From Anseranas semipalmata (Eukaryota; Chordata; Aves; Anseriformes; Anseranatidae): a DNA stretch of 64,000 bases. The stretch is taken from NCBI GenBank assembly GCA_013399115.1, contig VXAA01005665.1, positions 386,416 to 450,415 on the forward strand. Direction: 5' to 3'. Position numbers and translations under genes: made by a program. The stretch's first letter is position 1; each line of letters starts with the position of its first letter. The notes beneath the pieces are model-generated. The model searched no databases. It was not told the origin of the DNA and saw nothing but the letters and a program-made list of their open reading frames with translations. This document shows, piece by piece, positions 1-12,328 of this stretch.

Positions 1-1563
1 ATTTTCTCAGGAGCAAATACGAAAGAAAAAACCCTCACAAAAACTGGAATCTTCACAAACCTCGCTGTCCTCCAAGCAGGAACTTCATCTCCTCGCTTTG
101 TAATCAAGTAAATAGGGATAAATATATTAAAAATAACTTAAAATGTCTTTGAAGCAAGCCTTTACATCCTTTTTAGCTGTGAAGAGAATGGCAGAATTAA
201 GTGAATACCAGATGTTTATTTGTGCTAGTTATTACACTGCTGGAAAAAGCTTAGATAGTAGCTAATCAGGTTGGAGAATACAAGTAATTTTTGAACACCC
301 TGGCCATAATTCTCAGTTCTGTTCAGTGCATCATTGAAAAGATGCAAAAATGATTAATCAGTCCTCATATATGATAAAATTCCAAACTCCTGGAAAACAC
401 TTTGAGGAAATCTTAAACTTTTTTTAATGAAAAGAGCTACCTCTGAAAAGTAACCTCACAAAGTGCATACACATGTCAAGGAGGATGAAAGGTTTAGGTT
501 CTTTAACCTTTGACTGAAAGAATGTCTGTCTGGAGCTTTAATCTCAAGCAGGTAGATGGGGTAAGAAGCAGCTTCCAGTTTATTGGATGTTAATTATAAC
601 TTTAGAGTTCCTGATAGAAGTTATCAAACTGGAACAAGTTACAAGAAGGTCTATTCAAAAGACTTAGAGTATCTATAGATGCAGACCACCAGGGATATCC
701 TTAGATTCTACGTGAACTATGATGACCTGTTACATCAGCTAGAAGAAACCACTTCTCTGTGGGGTGATTTAGCTTAGATAGCACATTAGTGCGGCAATAG
801 TACTTCTAGTACCCAAACTGCCTCACCCAAACTACTGATCTAGCTTGAGCATTTCTGCAGTCTTATTTTGTACCATATAAATTTATCTTGAATAAACATG
901 ACTCATATAGCCTAGCAACAGGAAAGACAAGAGACAATATTGCTCTTTAGAGCAGAAGCTGTAGGAGGATAAAAAATCTACACCCAACTCCACCAACCCA
1001 CAGAAGACAAAAGGACAGAAAAAATGGGAACATTTCTTATTGGTAAGTCCCATAAGTTTAACTTGTGTTTAGAAGATAGGTCTTAACCATCAGAAGTGAA
1101 ACAGCCTTTCAGTAAGAATGGAGGGGACCAGACAAAAATATTAGTAATTTTAGAAGACGACTCCAAATGAATTGGAGTAGGAGGCTGAATAGCAATGGCC
1201 ATTTTAGTACACTGACTGCACATCAGCTGAAGCCTTATAGAAGCCAAGCGGTGATGGTCTGGCCATCTAGTTATAACAGATAAAGTGTAAATGCAACAGC
1301 AGTTCCTACTGAGCTAGACAGAATATGAAGACAGGAGGAAACTGAAACACATCACCTGCAAATCACTTCAAAGGCATACACACAAAGAAACACTTCACTG
1401 AATAAATCTAACAACTAATGTGAGAGGTGGTACACTTTTTTTTTAGGTGTCTTTCACATTACAAGACCTTTATTTGATAGGCCTTTGTCCTGGCACAGGG
1501 TACATTCCCCCCACTCCCCCCATCAACTTCTGACACAATACTATAAACACATAAGTTTTGTTT
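1..1563. other. AT-rich non-coding stretch
   Basis: No open frame of note and no recognisable repeat. There are only short A or T runs, for example a T run near 1437-1445 just before the CR1 fragment. I read it as intergenic or intronic background. Confidence 0.6.
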
Positions 1564-2107
1564 TCACAGAATTGTTGAGGTCTTCTGGTCCAACTCCCCC
1601 TGCTCAAGCAGGACCACCTACAGCAGGTTGCCCAGGACCATGTCTGGATGGCTTTTGACCATCTCCAAGGAGGGAGACTCCACCACCTCTGTGCAGCCTA
1701 TGCTAGTGCATATATGCCAGTCACCCTTACAGTAAAGTATGTTTCTTGATGTTCAGAGGAAACCTCCTGTGTTTCAGTTTGCCTCGTCTGAGCACCACTG
1801 AAAGGAGCCTAGCTCTGTCCTCTTTGGTCTCTCCCTTCAGCTATCTATACCTTGAAGAGATACCCCTCAAGCCTTCTCTCCTCCAGGCTGAAGATTCCCA
1901 GCTCCCTCAGCGTAGTAGAGATGCTCCACTCCCTTCATCATCACCAGCCCTTACTGGACTTTCTCCATAGTGTCCATGTCTCTTGTACCCTGGAGCCCAG
2001 AACTGGACCCAGCACTCCAGGTGTAGCCTGACCAGTGCTGATTAGAGGCAATCAGCTCAGTCAGCTGGCAACACTCGTAACACAGCACAGGAGCTGCTGA
2101 TGGCCAC
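1564..2107 (-). mobile_element. CR1 LINE, 3' fragment
   Basis: Read on the minus strand, this ends in the CR1 3' terminus: the plus strand opens with TCACAGAATT, the complement of the usual ATTCTGTGA tail. It then runs through typical CR1 3' sequence, including the complements of the blocks around 'ggtccaactccccctgctca' (about 1589) and 'ctggagcccagaactggac' (about 1991). Similarity fades near 2107, so the copy is 5'-truncated, as most CR1 copies are. It covers only the very end of ORF2 and the 3' UTR, so it encodes nothing. The 74-codon plus-strand frame at 1746-1970 is antisense to CR1 and not a gene. Divergence is moderate, suggesting an older insertion. The subfamily cannot be named by eye. 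Confidence 0.85.
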
Positions 2108-5100
2108 TTTTTGAAGTCTTAGTAGCAGTTTTGAGCCCCTTCTACTAACTCTATATACAACATGGCTCATGAGCCCTGCAAGGCAATTGAAGTTTCAGAA
2201 CAGACAGGAAGTGATCGCTCTGTATATGATCAAACTGTATAGCTTTTCAACTATTCTAGTGCAAGAAAAATAGAGCCGATTAGATCAAGCTAATCTCCTT
2301 TAAATTTGTTCTTGCTCCTGCCTTTCCCACCATCCCCCTTTTGAGAACCAGTGGCTTATCTCCTCCATCACAGAAAGGAGCTAGAGTGATAAGAGAAGCC
2401 TCTGACAAATGCCACCATTCCAGGTGGAGAAAACACACCACATGAGGAGTCAAAACTGGAATTTGTCTTCAACAAGCATCTTCCACTTGAGGAACATTGG
2501 TTTACAGCAAGAAATGTGAAAGGATTCTAACTTAAAGATATGATGTTATCAATAGCTAATGTCTATACTCTCTCCCCCAGACCTACTGGAATATTTTTGG
2601 TTGCATTCATGAGAAACATTACAAATTATTTACTGGAGAGGAAATGTACAATTGGACATCTCTGATAACACTTCCTCATAAAATCATAAGTACTCCCCAA
2701 AGGAGAAACTAGAACTCATTGCTCTCCTCTTTTCAAAGAGCATGAACCCCCCACTCACCTGCCCATAGATCCAGACTTTATAGCTTTTCTTAAGGCATCA
2801 GAAGATGGTAAGATAAAGATAAGACACACAAAAGGAGTAATTGCCCTCTTCCCCCTCAAGGGAGTTTATGGCCTCATGGTTAACCCAGGCACCTACATGA
2901 TAGCACTTATAAACCCAAGTTCACACTCCAAAATTTAGGCCAGTTATCCCACCTTCTAGATGAATTGCTTCAAGTAACAAGCTTGCAGATAAACAATTCA
3001 GAGCAACAATCCTTTCAAAACTGCATTCTGAAGATAACAAGCATTACCTTTGCATTAGTTGGTTAGCTCATTAACACTTACATCAAGAAGAATCAGTGCT
3101 GCAAGCCTCTAGTAGCTGAAGCCAGTTTCTTTCAACCCCATCAAGAACATAAAGCACATGGAGATGAAGCCCGAGATGAAGCCCAACCTGCAGCCCCCAC
3201 TCTGCAGCCCTTCCCCATTAACCAACTCCACACATGTGGAGCTAGGGACATAGCTGAGGATGACTGCCTGCTGAGCTCTTATATGCACCCTGCCTGATTA
3301 ATACAGCTGTGCCACAAACAGATGAGTTGCATCTCCATTAAGGCTGTATGGCCTAATAGGGAGCACCTGCCCTTTTAAGAGCTGAGGAACATTCAGTGAA
3401 ATGAGTAGAAGAAACTATGGCTGCAGAATAGGAAGGTTCATAAAGGGATGCTATCAGAAGCAGAGAGCTTACTAAGAAAGAAAGTTCTTGCATGTGAAAA
3501 CTAAGTAGGGGCTCTAAAATACTTAGGCCTGACCATTTAATAAAATAATAGATGACTTTGGGCAGTGCCCAAGAATGGTGATGTGGGATTTTTTGGTTGC
3601 ATTCAAGCTTTCATAGCAGGAAGGGTGGGTGCCAATAAAAAATAGCAGATAGCTAAGAGACTCTGGTATGCAGGTGAAGATCCAACAGGAAGGGTGAGAC
3701 CAGGTTTCAGCTTTTGGAGACAGGAGTGATGTGGCTCCATGAAACTCTGTGGCTCCTGTGGAAGTTGAGGAGCTAAGTTTTTTTTCACGGGCTGCTAGAT
3801 AGCCCTCTCTTACTAGTTGTCATGACAGACAGAATTTAAATAGTCTTTAAATCCTGCTGTTAGGTGCCGAGCTCTCTTATACCCTTTTTTTTTTTTTCCA
3901 CTGCAGAACAAATCTGACCAAATTGTGATTGGGCCCAAATGCACAATCTGAATTGGAATTACTTTATTATGTATGATATTCATCTCATAATGAACCATTA
4001 CTCACCATTTTATATTCTCATATTCCTATCAATGATCTAGAAAAGAAAGGTTTATATACATCATGTCCATTTCATTTAGGATGTAGTTCTGAAGCTTTCA
4101 TTTGCAGATCACTGGAGGCATAGGGAGCATTTCCTCGTTTTTTTTTAAGGAAATCATTGGTCTGTATATAGTGAGTTGTTTTTAAGAGTCATACTTCAGT
4201 AAAGACTTTTAGGTGATTTCATGACAAATTAAACTGAAATCCCCATACGGTTTCTCTTTTCGTGTTCTTGGAATACCAGCTCCACATCTGTGACTGGTGG
4301 GGCTAAAGCTAAAATTAAAAACTGAGGTTTGCCTTGTGAGGTTTTCAGCCAATGGGGGAGATTTATTAGTTGTAAATGTAAAGGCTCATCACCAGGAAAA
4401 TGAAAGCACATATACAGAAAGAGGCAAGGAACAAAGCAGCTTCATAATTAATGTAAATTAAAAGGGAATTATTTCCCTGTTCCTTCAGTTCTATGTCAGA
4501 AAGCATTTAAGATCCAATACAATTTTTCAAAAAAAAATGAAGATTCTTCAGCCTGTTATGAAACTTGGAGGGAGGAAAAATCTACATAAAGTCTTGATGC
4601 CTTCTTTATGATATTATCTATTCTAAGAACATCCTCAATTATCATTATGATCATCATTAGCATGTTTCATAGCATGTTCATTTGTTTTTCCTACTTCTGG
4701 AATGTTAATCAATGATTAAATTTACTGTAAATCAATCAAAAAAAATCTTCAAGTTTAATCATACAGTGTTGTAGCGTGTAATATATGAAATATAAAAATA
4801 CTGACTCATTGTTGATACTGTTTTTATCTTTCAATAAAAATGTGTAAAGGCTTTGAGTTTAGAGTTATTACTTTGAGCATAACCTAGTTACTTTAAATTT
4901 TATGAACAACTGTCTTTTATAAAATCTATAATTTCTGTATAAGATGAAGATTATTCATTGTTTCTACCTTCCCAATTTAATAATACATTTGCAAATTTAA
5001 GAACTGGTACATTAAAAAGTTTGTTCCCGTAACCACACAAATATGTTTAAAGACCACATAATTAAACTGTGAAAGCTGGTTCTTGAACAGTTTCCCTGAT

Positions 5101-5506
5101 TAGAGTAAAGGAAAAAAAGCATTCAAACTCACTTTATTGACAATGTCATTTCCGTTACTCTTCTGGCTGTGTTATTAGAAATACTTGGTAAAATGACCAT
5201 GCTCTTCTATATTCTATATTCTTACACTTGAAATGTCAATACTTGTACCTAAATCAGACCCAAATTTCCTGATATCCAAATACTGTGAACACTCCTTAAA
5301 ATCCAATGGAAATGCTGGGCTCTCCTCTGTCCTGGCATTTAGCTGGAGTGTGGACAAAGAAGACTTACATCCACCTTAAATAATATTGCCACATTTTAGG
5401 AAAGTGACGGTGTCCTATATATTAATTTTGTGACAATAAGGTTGAGCTTATGGTCTTCAGGAGAGAGGAGACTCCAGGTCACAGTTATTTTTAATTGTTT
5501 TTGAAA
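2108..5506. other. AT-rich non-coding stretch
   Basis: I see no gene and no repeat I can name. A T run followed by CCACTGCAG at about 3886-3906 resembles a splice acceptor, but no exon-like frame follows. The small frames at 3603-3998 and 4229-4411 are short, AT-biased and match nothing known to me. Confidence 0.55.
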
Positions 5507-6760
5507 GTGGTGGGTTGACCTTGACTGGCTGTCAGATGCCCACCCAGTCACTCTCTCACTGCCCCTCCTCAACAGGATGAGGAGAAAGTAAGATGGAAAA
5601 GCTCCTCGGTCAACATAAAGATCACTTGCCAGTTACTGCCATGGGCAAAACAGGCTCAACTTGGGGAAATAAAAATTAATATACTGCTGATTAAAAACAC
5701 AGTAGGATGGTGAGAAACACAGACAAAACTAAAACACCTTACTTCCAGCCCCACTTCTTCCCAGGTTCAAATTCACTCCTTCATCCCCAACTCTGCAGCC
5801 TCCCCCAGCCCTGTGTGAGCAGCACAAGGAAGATGGGGAATTGGGGTTGCAGTCAGTTCATAACAGTTCGTCTCTGCTGCTCCTTTTTCCTTACACTTCT
5901 CCCCTGCTCCAGTGGGGGGTCCCTCCCACGGGATACAGTCCTTCACAAACTGCTCCAACATGGGTCCTTCCCACAGTACGCAGTCCATCAGGCACAGATT
6001 GCTCCAGCATGGGTCCCCCATGGGCCACAGCTCCCAACAGAAAACCTTTTTCTATGTTGGCTCTCCACGGGCTGCGGCTTTCATCAGGACATCTCCACCT
6101 TCTGCAGCATGGGCTCCTCCACAGGCTGCAGNGTTCGTCTCTGCTGCTCCTTTTTCCTTACACTTCTCCCCTGCTCCAGTGGGGGGTCCCTCCCACGGGA
6201 TACAGTCCTTCACAAACTGCTCCAACATGGGTCCTTCCCACAGTACGCAGTCCATCAGGCACAGATTGCTCCAGCATGGGTCCCCCATGGGCCACAGCTC
6301 CCAACAGAAAACCTTTTTCTATGTTGGCTCTCCACGGGCTGCGGCTTTCATCAGGACATCTCCACCTTCTGCAGCATGGGCTCCTCCACAGGCTGCAGTG
6401 TGGTTATCTGCTCCATGGTCCTGCTTCATTGTGGTCTTCTCCACGGGCTGCAAGGGAACCTCTGCTCCAGCACCTGGAGCACCTCCTCCCCCTACTCCTT
6501 CTCTGACCTATGTGTCTGCAGGGCTGTTTCTCTCACATTTTTCATTCTCCTCTCTCTCATGGCTGCTGCCATCCCCGAGTCACCACCATCCTGGCTGCAG
6601 GGCCCAGCCATGCCCTGCAGTGGGGCCGTTGGAGCCGGCTGGAACCAGCTGTGTCCAGCATGGGGCAGCCCCGGCCTCGTCTCTTTGAGCAGCCCCGCAG
6701 CCCTCGCTGGCAACACCTTGTCAAGTAAACCCAGTGCAGAAAATATGCAAAACAAGAACC
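5507..6760 (-). mobile_element. Avian LTR-related interspersed repeat
   Basis: The plus strand opens with TGGTGGGTTGACCTTG and ends near the GTAAACCCAGTGCAG block at 6725-6738. I recognise this as an abundant avian dispersed repeat that I associate with endogenous-retrovirus LTRs; the family name is not certain. The second copy at 37831-38144 lies in the opposite orientation and carries AATAAA in the matching position, which sets the sense strand here as minus. Inside are imperfect sub-repeats of 46-49 bp, each with a TGCTCCA(N)3TGGGTCC core (near 5904, 5950 and 5999). On the minus strand they give repeated CxPWEGP-like peptides, and open frames of 82 and 78 codons that are by-products of the repeat. 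No gag, pol or env sequence is present. The 353-, 258- and 221-codon plus-strand frames come from the same repeat plus the duplication at 5866-6398. Confidence 0.6.
5866..6398. repeat. Identical 266-bp duplication around a single N
   Basis: 5866-6131 and 6133-6398 are identical base for base by eye. Both run from GTTCGTCTCTGC to CACAGGCTGCAG and are separated only by one N at 6132. The flanking repeat is diverged, so a perfect copy abutting an N looks like two contig ends carrying the same sequence joined end to end. A true recent tandem duplication would not need the N. All long open frames here cross the join. Confidence 0.9.
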
Positions 6761-9700
6761 TACTTTAGACAATTTCCATTCCAGAGTCCTTGCATACACA
6801 AAATTCTGCAGTTCAGCTTTCAGACTTTAATAAAGTAGTTGAGTGTCACCAAATTAGATGTTTTCCTGGTAGTATGAAAAATTATAAAATAATTTTGCAA
6901 CTGTATTTTTGTCTAATGGTTTTTGTCCAGGTTCATTTTGGTATAAAGGTATTTCCTTTATGCTACAGTCTTACTCTAAATTGCAATGCAGCTTCAGCCA
7001 AGAAATTGGAAATCAATTCCTAAAACATTATATTGATAACAAATAAATGATAGGCAAGTCACAACAGAACAACCTGAAATAACTGTGGAAAGAAAATCAA
7101 AATAGAGGTTCATGGGCATACCAATAGAAAGCAAGCTTTGTTCTAGGCTTCCTGGAGCATATGCAAATTCTTATTTCAGAGAACAGAATAATTTGTGCAG
7201 AGAAAATTTATATCATTGTGAGTATGTGGAGCCAATTGTGTAAATATGTGTGATGACCTTGAATCAAATATCTAGCTCTCTTCTACAACAAAAAGATATC
7301 ACAAAATACAGACCTGAGAAAATTGTGTGTGAATATTCATTATCTCCTATGATTTGGACCTGGCATTATGTTGAAACACAGCCATACAGACTCCGTAAGA
7401 CAATAAGCAAATAAAAGAGTTGGTCGTTGTAGGTGCCAATAGTATGATGAACAGATCAGACATTAATACTGAAAAGCATTATACATTGGGTATGCACATA
7501 ATTCCCAAAAGATAGAAGTGGCAGTAAAATAGTTTTCCTGTTCTATCCACCTTATCATTTCCTATGCTATGAATATGAGCTGTGTGATTCCTATAATCCA
7601 TTTTTCTTACTTTTGAAAGGTTTGAAAATAACAGAATCAGATTAGAGAAGTCAATGTTTCTCTTTGTAAAAAGCTAATGGAGACAAAATCTTAGTCATTG
7701 TGTATAAATACTATGTTTGACCAGACCTGTACAAACCCTTTTGTTCCTCAGTAATAGAACAACACGTAGAAGGAAAGGTTTCCACAGCCAACTGGCTCAT
7801 TTGTGTGATCTGAACTCTTCACATAACGCAGAATGCATTTCTTCATTCTTCAGCGTCTTATCTGTCAGTGAGAAGAGAGCAAAAGACAGCCGTAGAAGCA
7901 GACAAGACAATGTGCCCTGGCAGAGGAATGAGGGGGTACAATTAGGTAGGGTTCTGAGGCTGTTAGTAGAGGCAGCAAGGCAAATTAGTGGTGTGAAAAG
8001 ATGATACATTATTCCTCAGTGAATGGTGCTGCAATTATTTTCTCTCTCTTTATGGCAGGTCTTTTTGTGTGTGTGTGGTTTTTTTCTTCTTTAATTTGCC
8101 ATAGTATTAATTGAGTGAAAGCTCTGTCAAAGTTACACCTAATAGGTCTGGTGCAGTTCTGTCATATTTCACAGACAGAAATATGCTTGCATTCACTGTG
8201 CATTACATGTGCAGCGACTCTGAGGTGTCCAGGATCAGTGTCCAGGTCTGTAGTACAGGAGTGGCAGGTGCTGCCCCACCTGGACACTGCTGGACTTAAC
8301 ATAGACAGATGGATTCTAGAGCTCACATACGGATGTGCTGGAGGTAGGAGACTGCACATACTGCTCTTTTCCTGTTCAGATGAAATTTACAGGCAGAAAA
8401 ATAAGAGAAACCCTGACATTTTGTTAGCTTTAAATTTAGAAAAAAGATAAGGTAGGAAGGTAAGGAATACGCGTTGGTAGGTGATCTTTTTAGTGTTCAA
8501 TATCTTGTGACTTTTCCTGTGACAATGCAAATCTCTAGGGAAATGCTTCCTTTTATTACTAGCTCCATATTTCAATATGAGCAGTAATAAGCATCGGGGG
8601 TAGCAGGAGAAAAAAACAGTGGGAAGTAAACTTTTAAACATCTTTGGATGAAAAATACAAGTCACTGCTAGATGGCAAAGCTAATGGGTTCCACTTAACT
8701 TCAGATAGCTGAGTGAGCCTGCTGCCTGATAGCCGTTAGTGAATCTAGGCTGATAATTGTTAGATTGGGAAAACCATCTGGTAAGCACCATAGAAGCAAA
8801 ACTGAATGCCTTGAAGCACTTGTTGGAGCATATAGGCAATAGCAAGAAAGAGGCAAAACTATAGCTTGGGAAATCGATAGCATTTCAAACTAAATGATTT
8901 AGACTAAATGATTCATTTCTATTTATGCTTCAATCTTGTGGAAGCATCAGCACAGCCTTTCTTCAAGAAATTCTGTTTAAAGAAAGGGTAAACAAGGTTA
9001 GATCCTGTATCCTGTAATCATACTGAGAAATACTGTACTCAGTGAATAGCTCGTGGAATAAGGCAGTCAGTGGGAATCAGAACAGCAAATCTGATGTAAT
9101 GAAAATCATGAAACTGACTACATCTGAGAACCCTATCATAAAGAATATCAAAGTATCAAGCTATGGTTTATCAATCATTGTTAATCAGATGAAAAAATAC
9201 TTGGTAAGAAGCCCTATAATCTTCAATGGGTTACTCATTATGAGTAAGATAATATAATATGGTTTGTATTAATTAATTTTTACTGATATATTATAGAGAT
9301 GGTATAAGATCCCACTATCAAACTGCACATACATATCTGTATTATCTATTTTCAGCATCTTTGTATTTCTTAAGAGATTATCACATGTAATACTTCGCAG
9401 TTCCAAGGTCTCAAAGAATAAATCCCTGCAAATTGGAAAAAAAAAAATATTATTGGTGGATTTTGTTGTTTGTTTGTTTGGTTTTGTTCTTGTTTTTGTG
9501 TTTGGATGAGCGCTTTCAAGGAATGGAGGTAATACTTTCAAAATGATGCTAGCACCCAGGCCAAAGCTGACAAAGAAAAATCTTTCTGAAAGGGTTCAGA
9601 AGTAGGGAAAAATGTTCTATGTCTATTAAGTTTGTGGGTTTCTCAGTATATACATTTACTTAACTATATTCAATATAAAATGCTTTAAACATTCTTTCAT

Positions 9701-11871
9701 CAGTGACATGATACACATCGGATGTGAAGTAAAACATATTAGATGCTTTTTTCTCTTTTATGCATGGATGAACTCCCTTTCATAACTGCCATGCAGTGCA
9801 ACGGGCAAAATCTTTTTCTGGGAAAAACAAACATACCATATTCATGGAAGTAATAATTTACTGTTATTCCAATAAGTATTTTAACAGTCTAATAGCCCAA
9901 GTAATCTAATTAATACAGAAAAAAAATCATAGGTTTTTTTGTTTGTTTGTTTGTTTGTCTTCTGAAGAAGATTGAGTGAATCCAGAGTAAAAGGTAGTTT
10001 AATATAGGTGCCAAATTCAGTGGACACTGAGGAAAAAAAGATGCTTTATAGTCCAAGACCTCCCTCAGCTTCTCCCATTACTCCCCATGGGGACTAATCT
10101 GTCCCTGGAGTCCCCCCCATTAGGGCACATCACATCCTGTTCTCCTAAGTGTCTGTGGGTAAAGCCATTGCCCATTGCTGCCATTTTCCAGCTTTGTTGG
10201 ATGTTAAGGAGAGAAATGAGGTGAAGAAATACAAATCTCTCTCTTTCTCTCTCAGCACCAGAGCTACAACTTCCACATTTCTTACTCAAGCAAGAAAATA
10301 AAACTGGAGACCTTCTCCTCCCTCAGTAATCAAAATAGGTAAAGCTTGTTTTATCCATAAGGAATTTGCAGAGTGCAAACTCATCCTCCTGTAAAAGCCT
10401 GAGAGTCATTTTAATTCTCCTATCAAAAGAATCAACATATAATCTTGTTCCAACTCAGTTCAGACAGAACTTAGCAGTAGCATGCTCATTTCTGTACAAC
10501 ATATTGGGTTACTTCTTGTAATAAATCATTAAAGACTCATAAAAAGATGAGGAAAATACATATTAGACTTATTTAAAGCCAGAAAACATGGAAGCATTTG
10601 GGGATTCAATAAAGAATCATTCAGTAAGCACATTTTCTGATACTTACTCAGTTTAGTTTCTCTCATTTTCCTTTGGAGACTATGGTTCAGTCACAGTACA
10701 TTTATTGGATTCTGATTCGGATGTCACAGTAACATCATGACCCATTCATAAAACTGGGGCAAAAGGCAGATTTCACTATTGATCCAGCCCATACTTTACA
10801 GCTGACTATGATCTACAAATTCATTTGTGCTGTTTACTCCTTCTTCCAGATCAGGGCAGAATGCATTGAATAAAATGAATTTTAATGCATATGTTTTGAG
10901 TATCCATCTGCATTCACCCCACACTAAAGATCATTTTATTCATTGTCTTTCATCTAGGTTTTCCTCCATGTAAAAGCAATCATATTCAAGCCAATGTGGA
11001 TCCTTTTTGTAAGTTTTTCAAAGGCATGATCATATTTTACTAAAATGCAAATATATCTACTGCATATCCATCATGCACTAATTTTGTAAGTCTATCAAAA
11101 AAGCAATCAAGTTTGAATGGCATGACATGTTTTTTTCTTTCCTTTTTGTTTATACTCATGCTGATTTTAAAAAAATTAATGGTTTTCATTACAGCATAAA
11201 GATAATTCAATATAATGAAACCAGTACCCTATAATAATGAAATACAGAACAAATATAAAAGGTAAGTGTTGGAACTTTATCTAAAAGTTGTGGGTAGCAT
11301 TCAAATATTTCATTATACTATACATACATTTGTTTAAGAAAGTAAACTAAATAATGCCATGCGTAAAGAAAATACCTAATAACAAAGATGTACTGAGCTG
11401 ACTGATGCGTTTTATTCACATGGTATTGCATCTATTCCTCCATCATGGATTCTAACCTGGGGGTTATAACCCTTTTGAACAGACACTATTCTCCTATTGC
11501 CATTTGACCAATGAAAGGGTTGTCCAGGCAAAATGGGTGCAATCTACACTTTTTTTTTTTTTTTTATCTTTTAATATTTATTCTATTATTTTTAGGTGTT
11601 TGGCACCACAAAGATTTTAAAACCAGGAGTAACCATTCCATATAAAGCAGGCCACAGAATTTTTTCACCAATTCCTGCAGAGAAAGTACTGTTCTTCTTT
11701 CCATGTAATGAGAGATAGAGTCCAATAACTTGCAAGTGAACTACAGCATATCTTTTCAACACATATACAATCTTAATTTTAAAACTACAGATTAATTACT
11801 CCCTTGGTAATCTGCTTCAGTGGAATATAACCTTCATTTTGTACAGCTGAATTTGAATTGAATCCTCAATT
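6761..11871. other. AT-rich non-coding stretch
   Basis: No supported gene. The frames at 7717-8004 (95 codons) and 8115-8450 (111 codons) have no family resemblance I can see and lack convincing exon borders. There is a short GT run at 8066-8079 and (TTTG)n runs at 9469-9484 and 9941-9958. A pyrimidine- and C-rich patch at 10055-10265 is unassigned. A 16-T run lies at 11551-11565. Confidence 0.55.
9941..9958. repeat. (GTTT)n microsatellite
   Basis: Four and a half perfect GTTT units follow a T run. A shorter relative lies at 9469-9484. These are simple repeats of no evident function. Confidence 0.85.
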
Positions 11872-11954
11872 TCACAGAATCACAGAATGTTAGGGATTGG
11901 AAGGGACCTTGAAAGATCATCTAGTCCAATCCCCCTGCCGGAGGAGTAGGCCTT

Positions 11955-12322
11955 CCAGCAAATATCAGGGTAGTTAAAATCCCCCACGATAACGAGGACC
12001 TGTAATTGCAAGGCTGCTATCAGCTGCCTGTAGAAGGCCTCGTCAACTTCCTCATCCTGATCTGGTGGCCTGTAATAGACACCCACAACAGCATCACCCA
12101 TGCCAGCCTGCCCCTTAATTCTCACCCACAGACTCTCAACTCTCTCCTCATCTGCCCCTGGACAGTACTCAATACATTACAGTTGCTCTGTCATGTAAAG
12201 AGCAACTCCTCCACCTCGCCTCGCCGGCCTGTCTTTCCTGAGAAGGACATAACCATCCATGACCACATTCCAGTCATGTGAGCTGTCCCACCGGGTCTCT
12301 GTAATTGCCACCAGATCATAAT
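11955..12322 (-). pseudogene. CR1 ORF2 endonuclease fragment
   Basis: Read on the minus strand from about 12322, the frame gives DYDLVAITETRWDSSHDWNV, then GRRG-like RRGGGVALY, a stop (TAA, about 12185), then VESLWVRIKGQ, VGVYYRPPDQDEEVDEAFYR and VIVGDFNYPDICW. These are the AP-endonuclease motifs of CR1 ORF2, including the TETWWD-type, YRPP and GDFN blocks. The first part of ORF2 (start codon and the N-terminal NARS-type block) is absent, at the site of the single N (12324). One in-frame stop and loss of the RT make it a pseudogene. The 81-codon frame at 11880-12125 is its downstream half, ending in the 3' UTR join. Confidence 0.75.
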
Positions 12323-12323
12323 C

Positions 12324-12324
12324 N
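12324..12324. other. Single-base assembly N
   Basis: An isolated N lies between the end of CR1 ORF1 and a mid-domain part of ORF2. Because the ORF2 N-terminus expected there is missing, the N may stand for a collapsed gap and not for one unread base. Confidence 0.9.
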
Positions 12325-12328
12325 CTAG

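Noticed and set aside
3886..3906. Strong splice-acceptor-like tract
   Set aside because: T runs followed by CAG are common in AT-rich DNA, and no exon-like frame or donor follows. The same applies near 49281-49307 and 59624-59654.
5707..6768. 353-, 258- and 221-codon plus-strand frames
   Set aside because: They lie inside a dispersed repeat, in three phases at once, and cross a suspected false duplication.
8115..8450. 111-codon plus frame and the overlapping 95-codon frame upstream
   Set aside because: No family resemblance, no splice context, and a 65-codon frame lies opposite.
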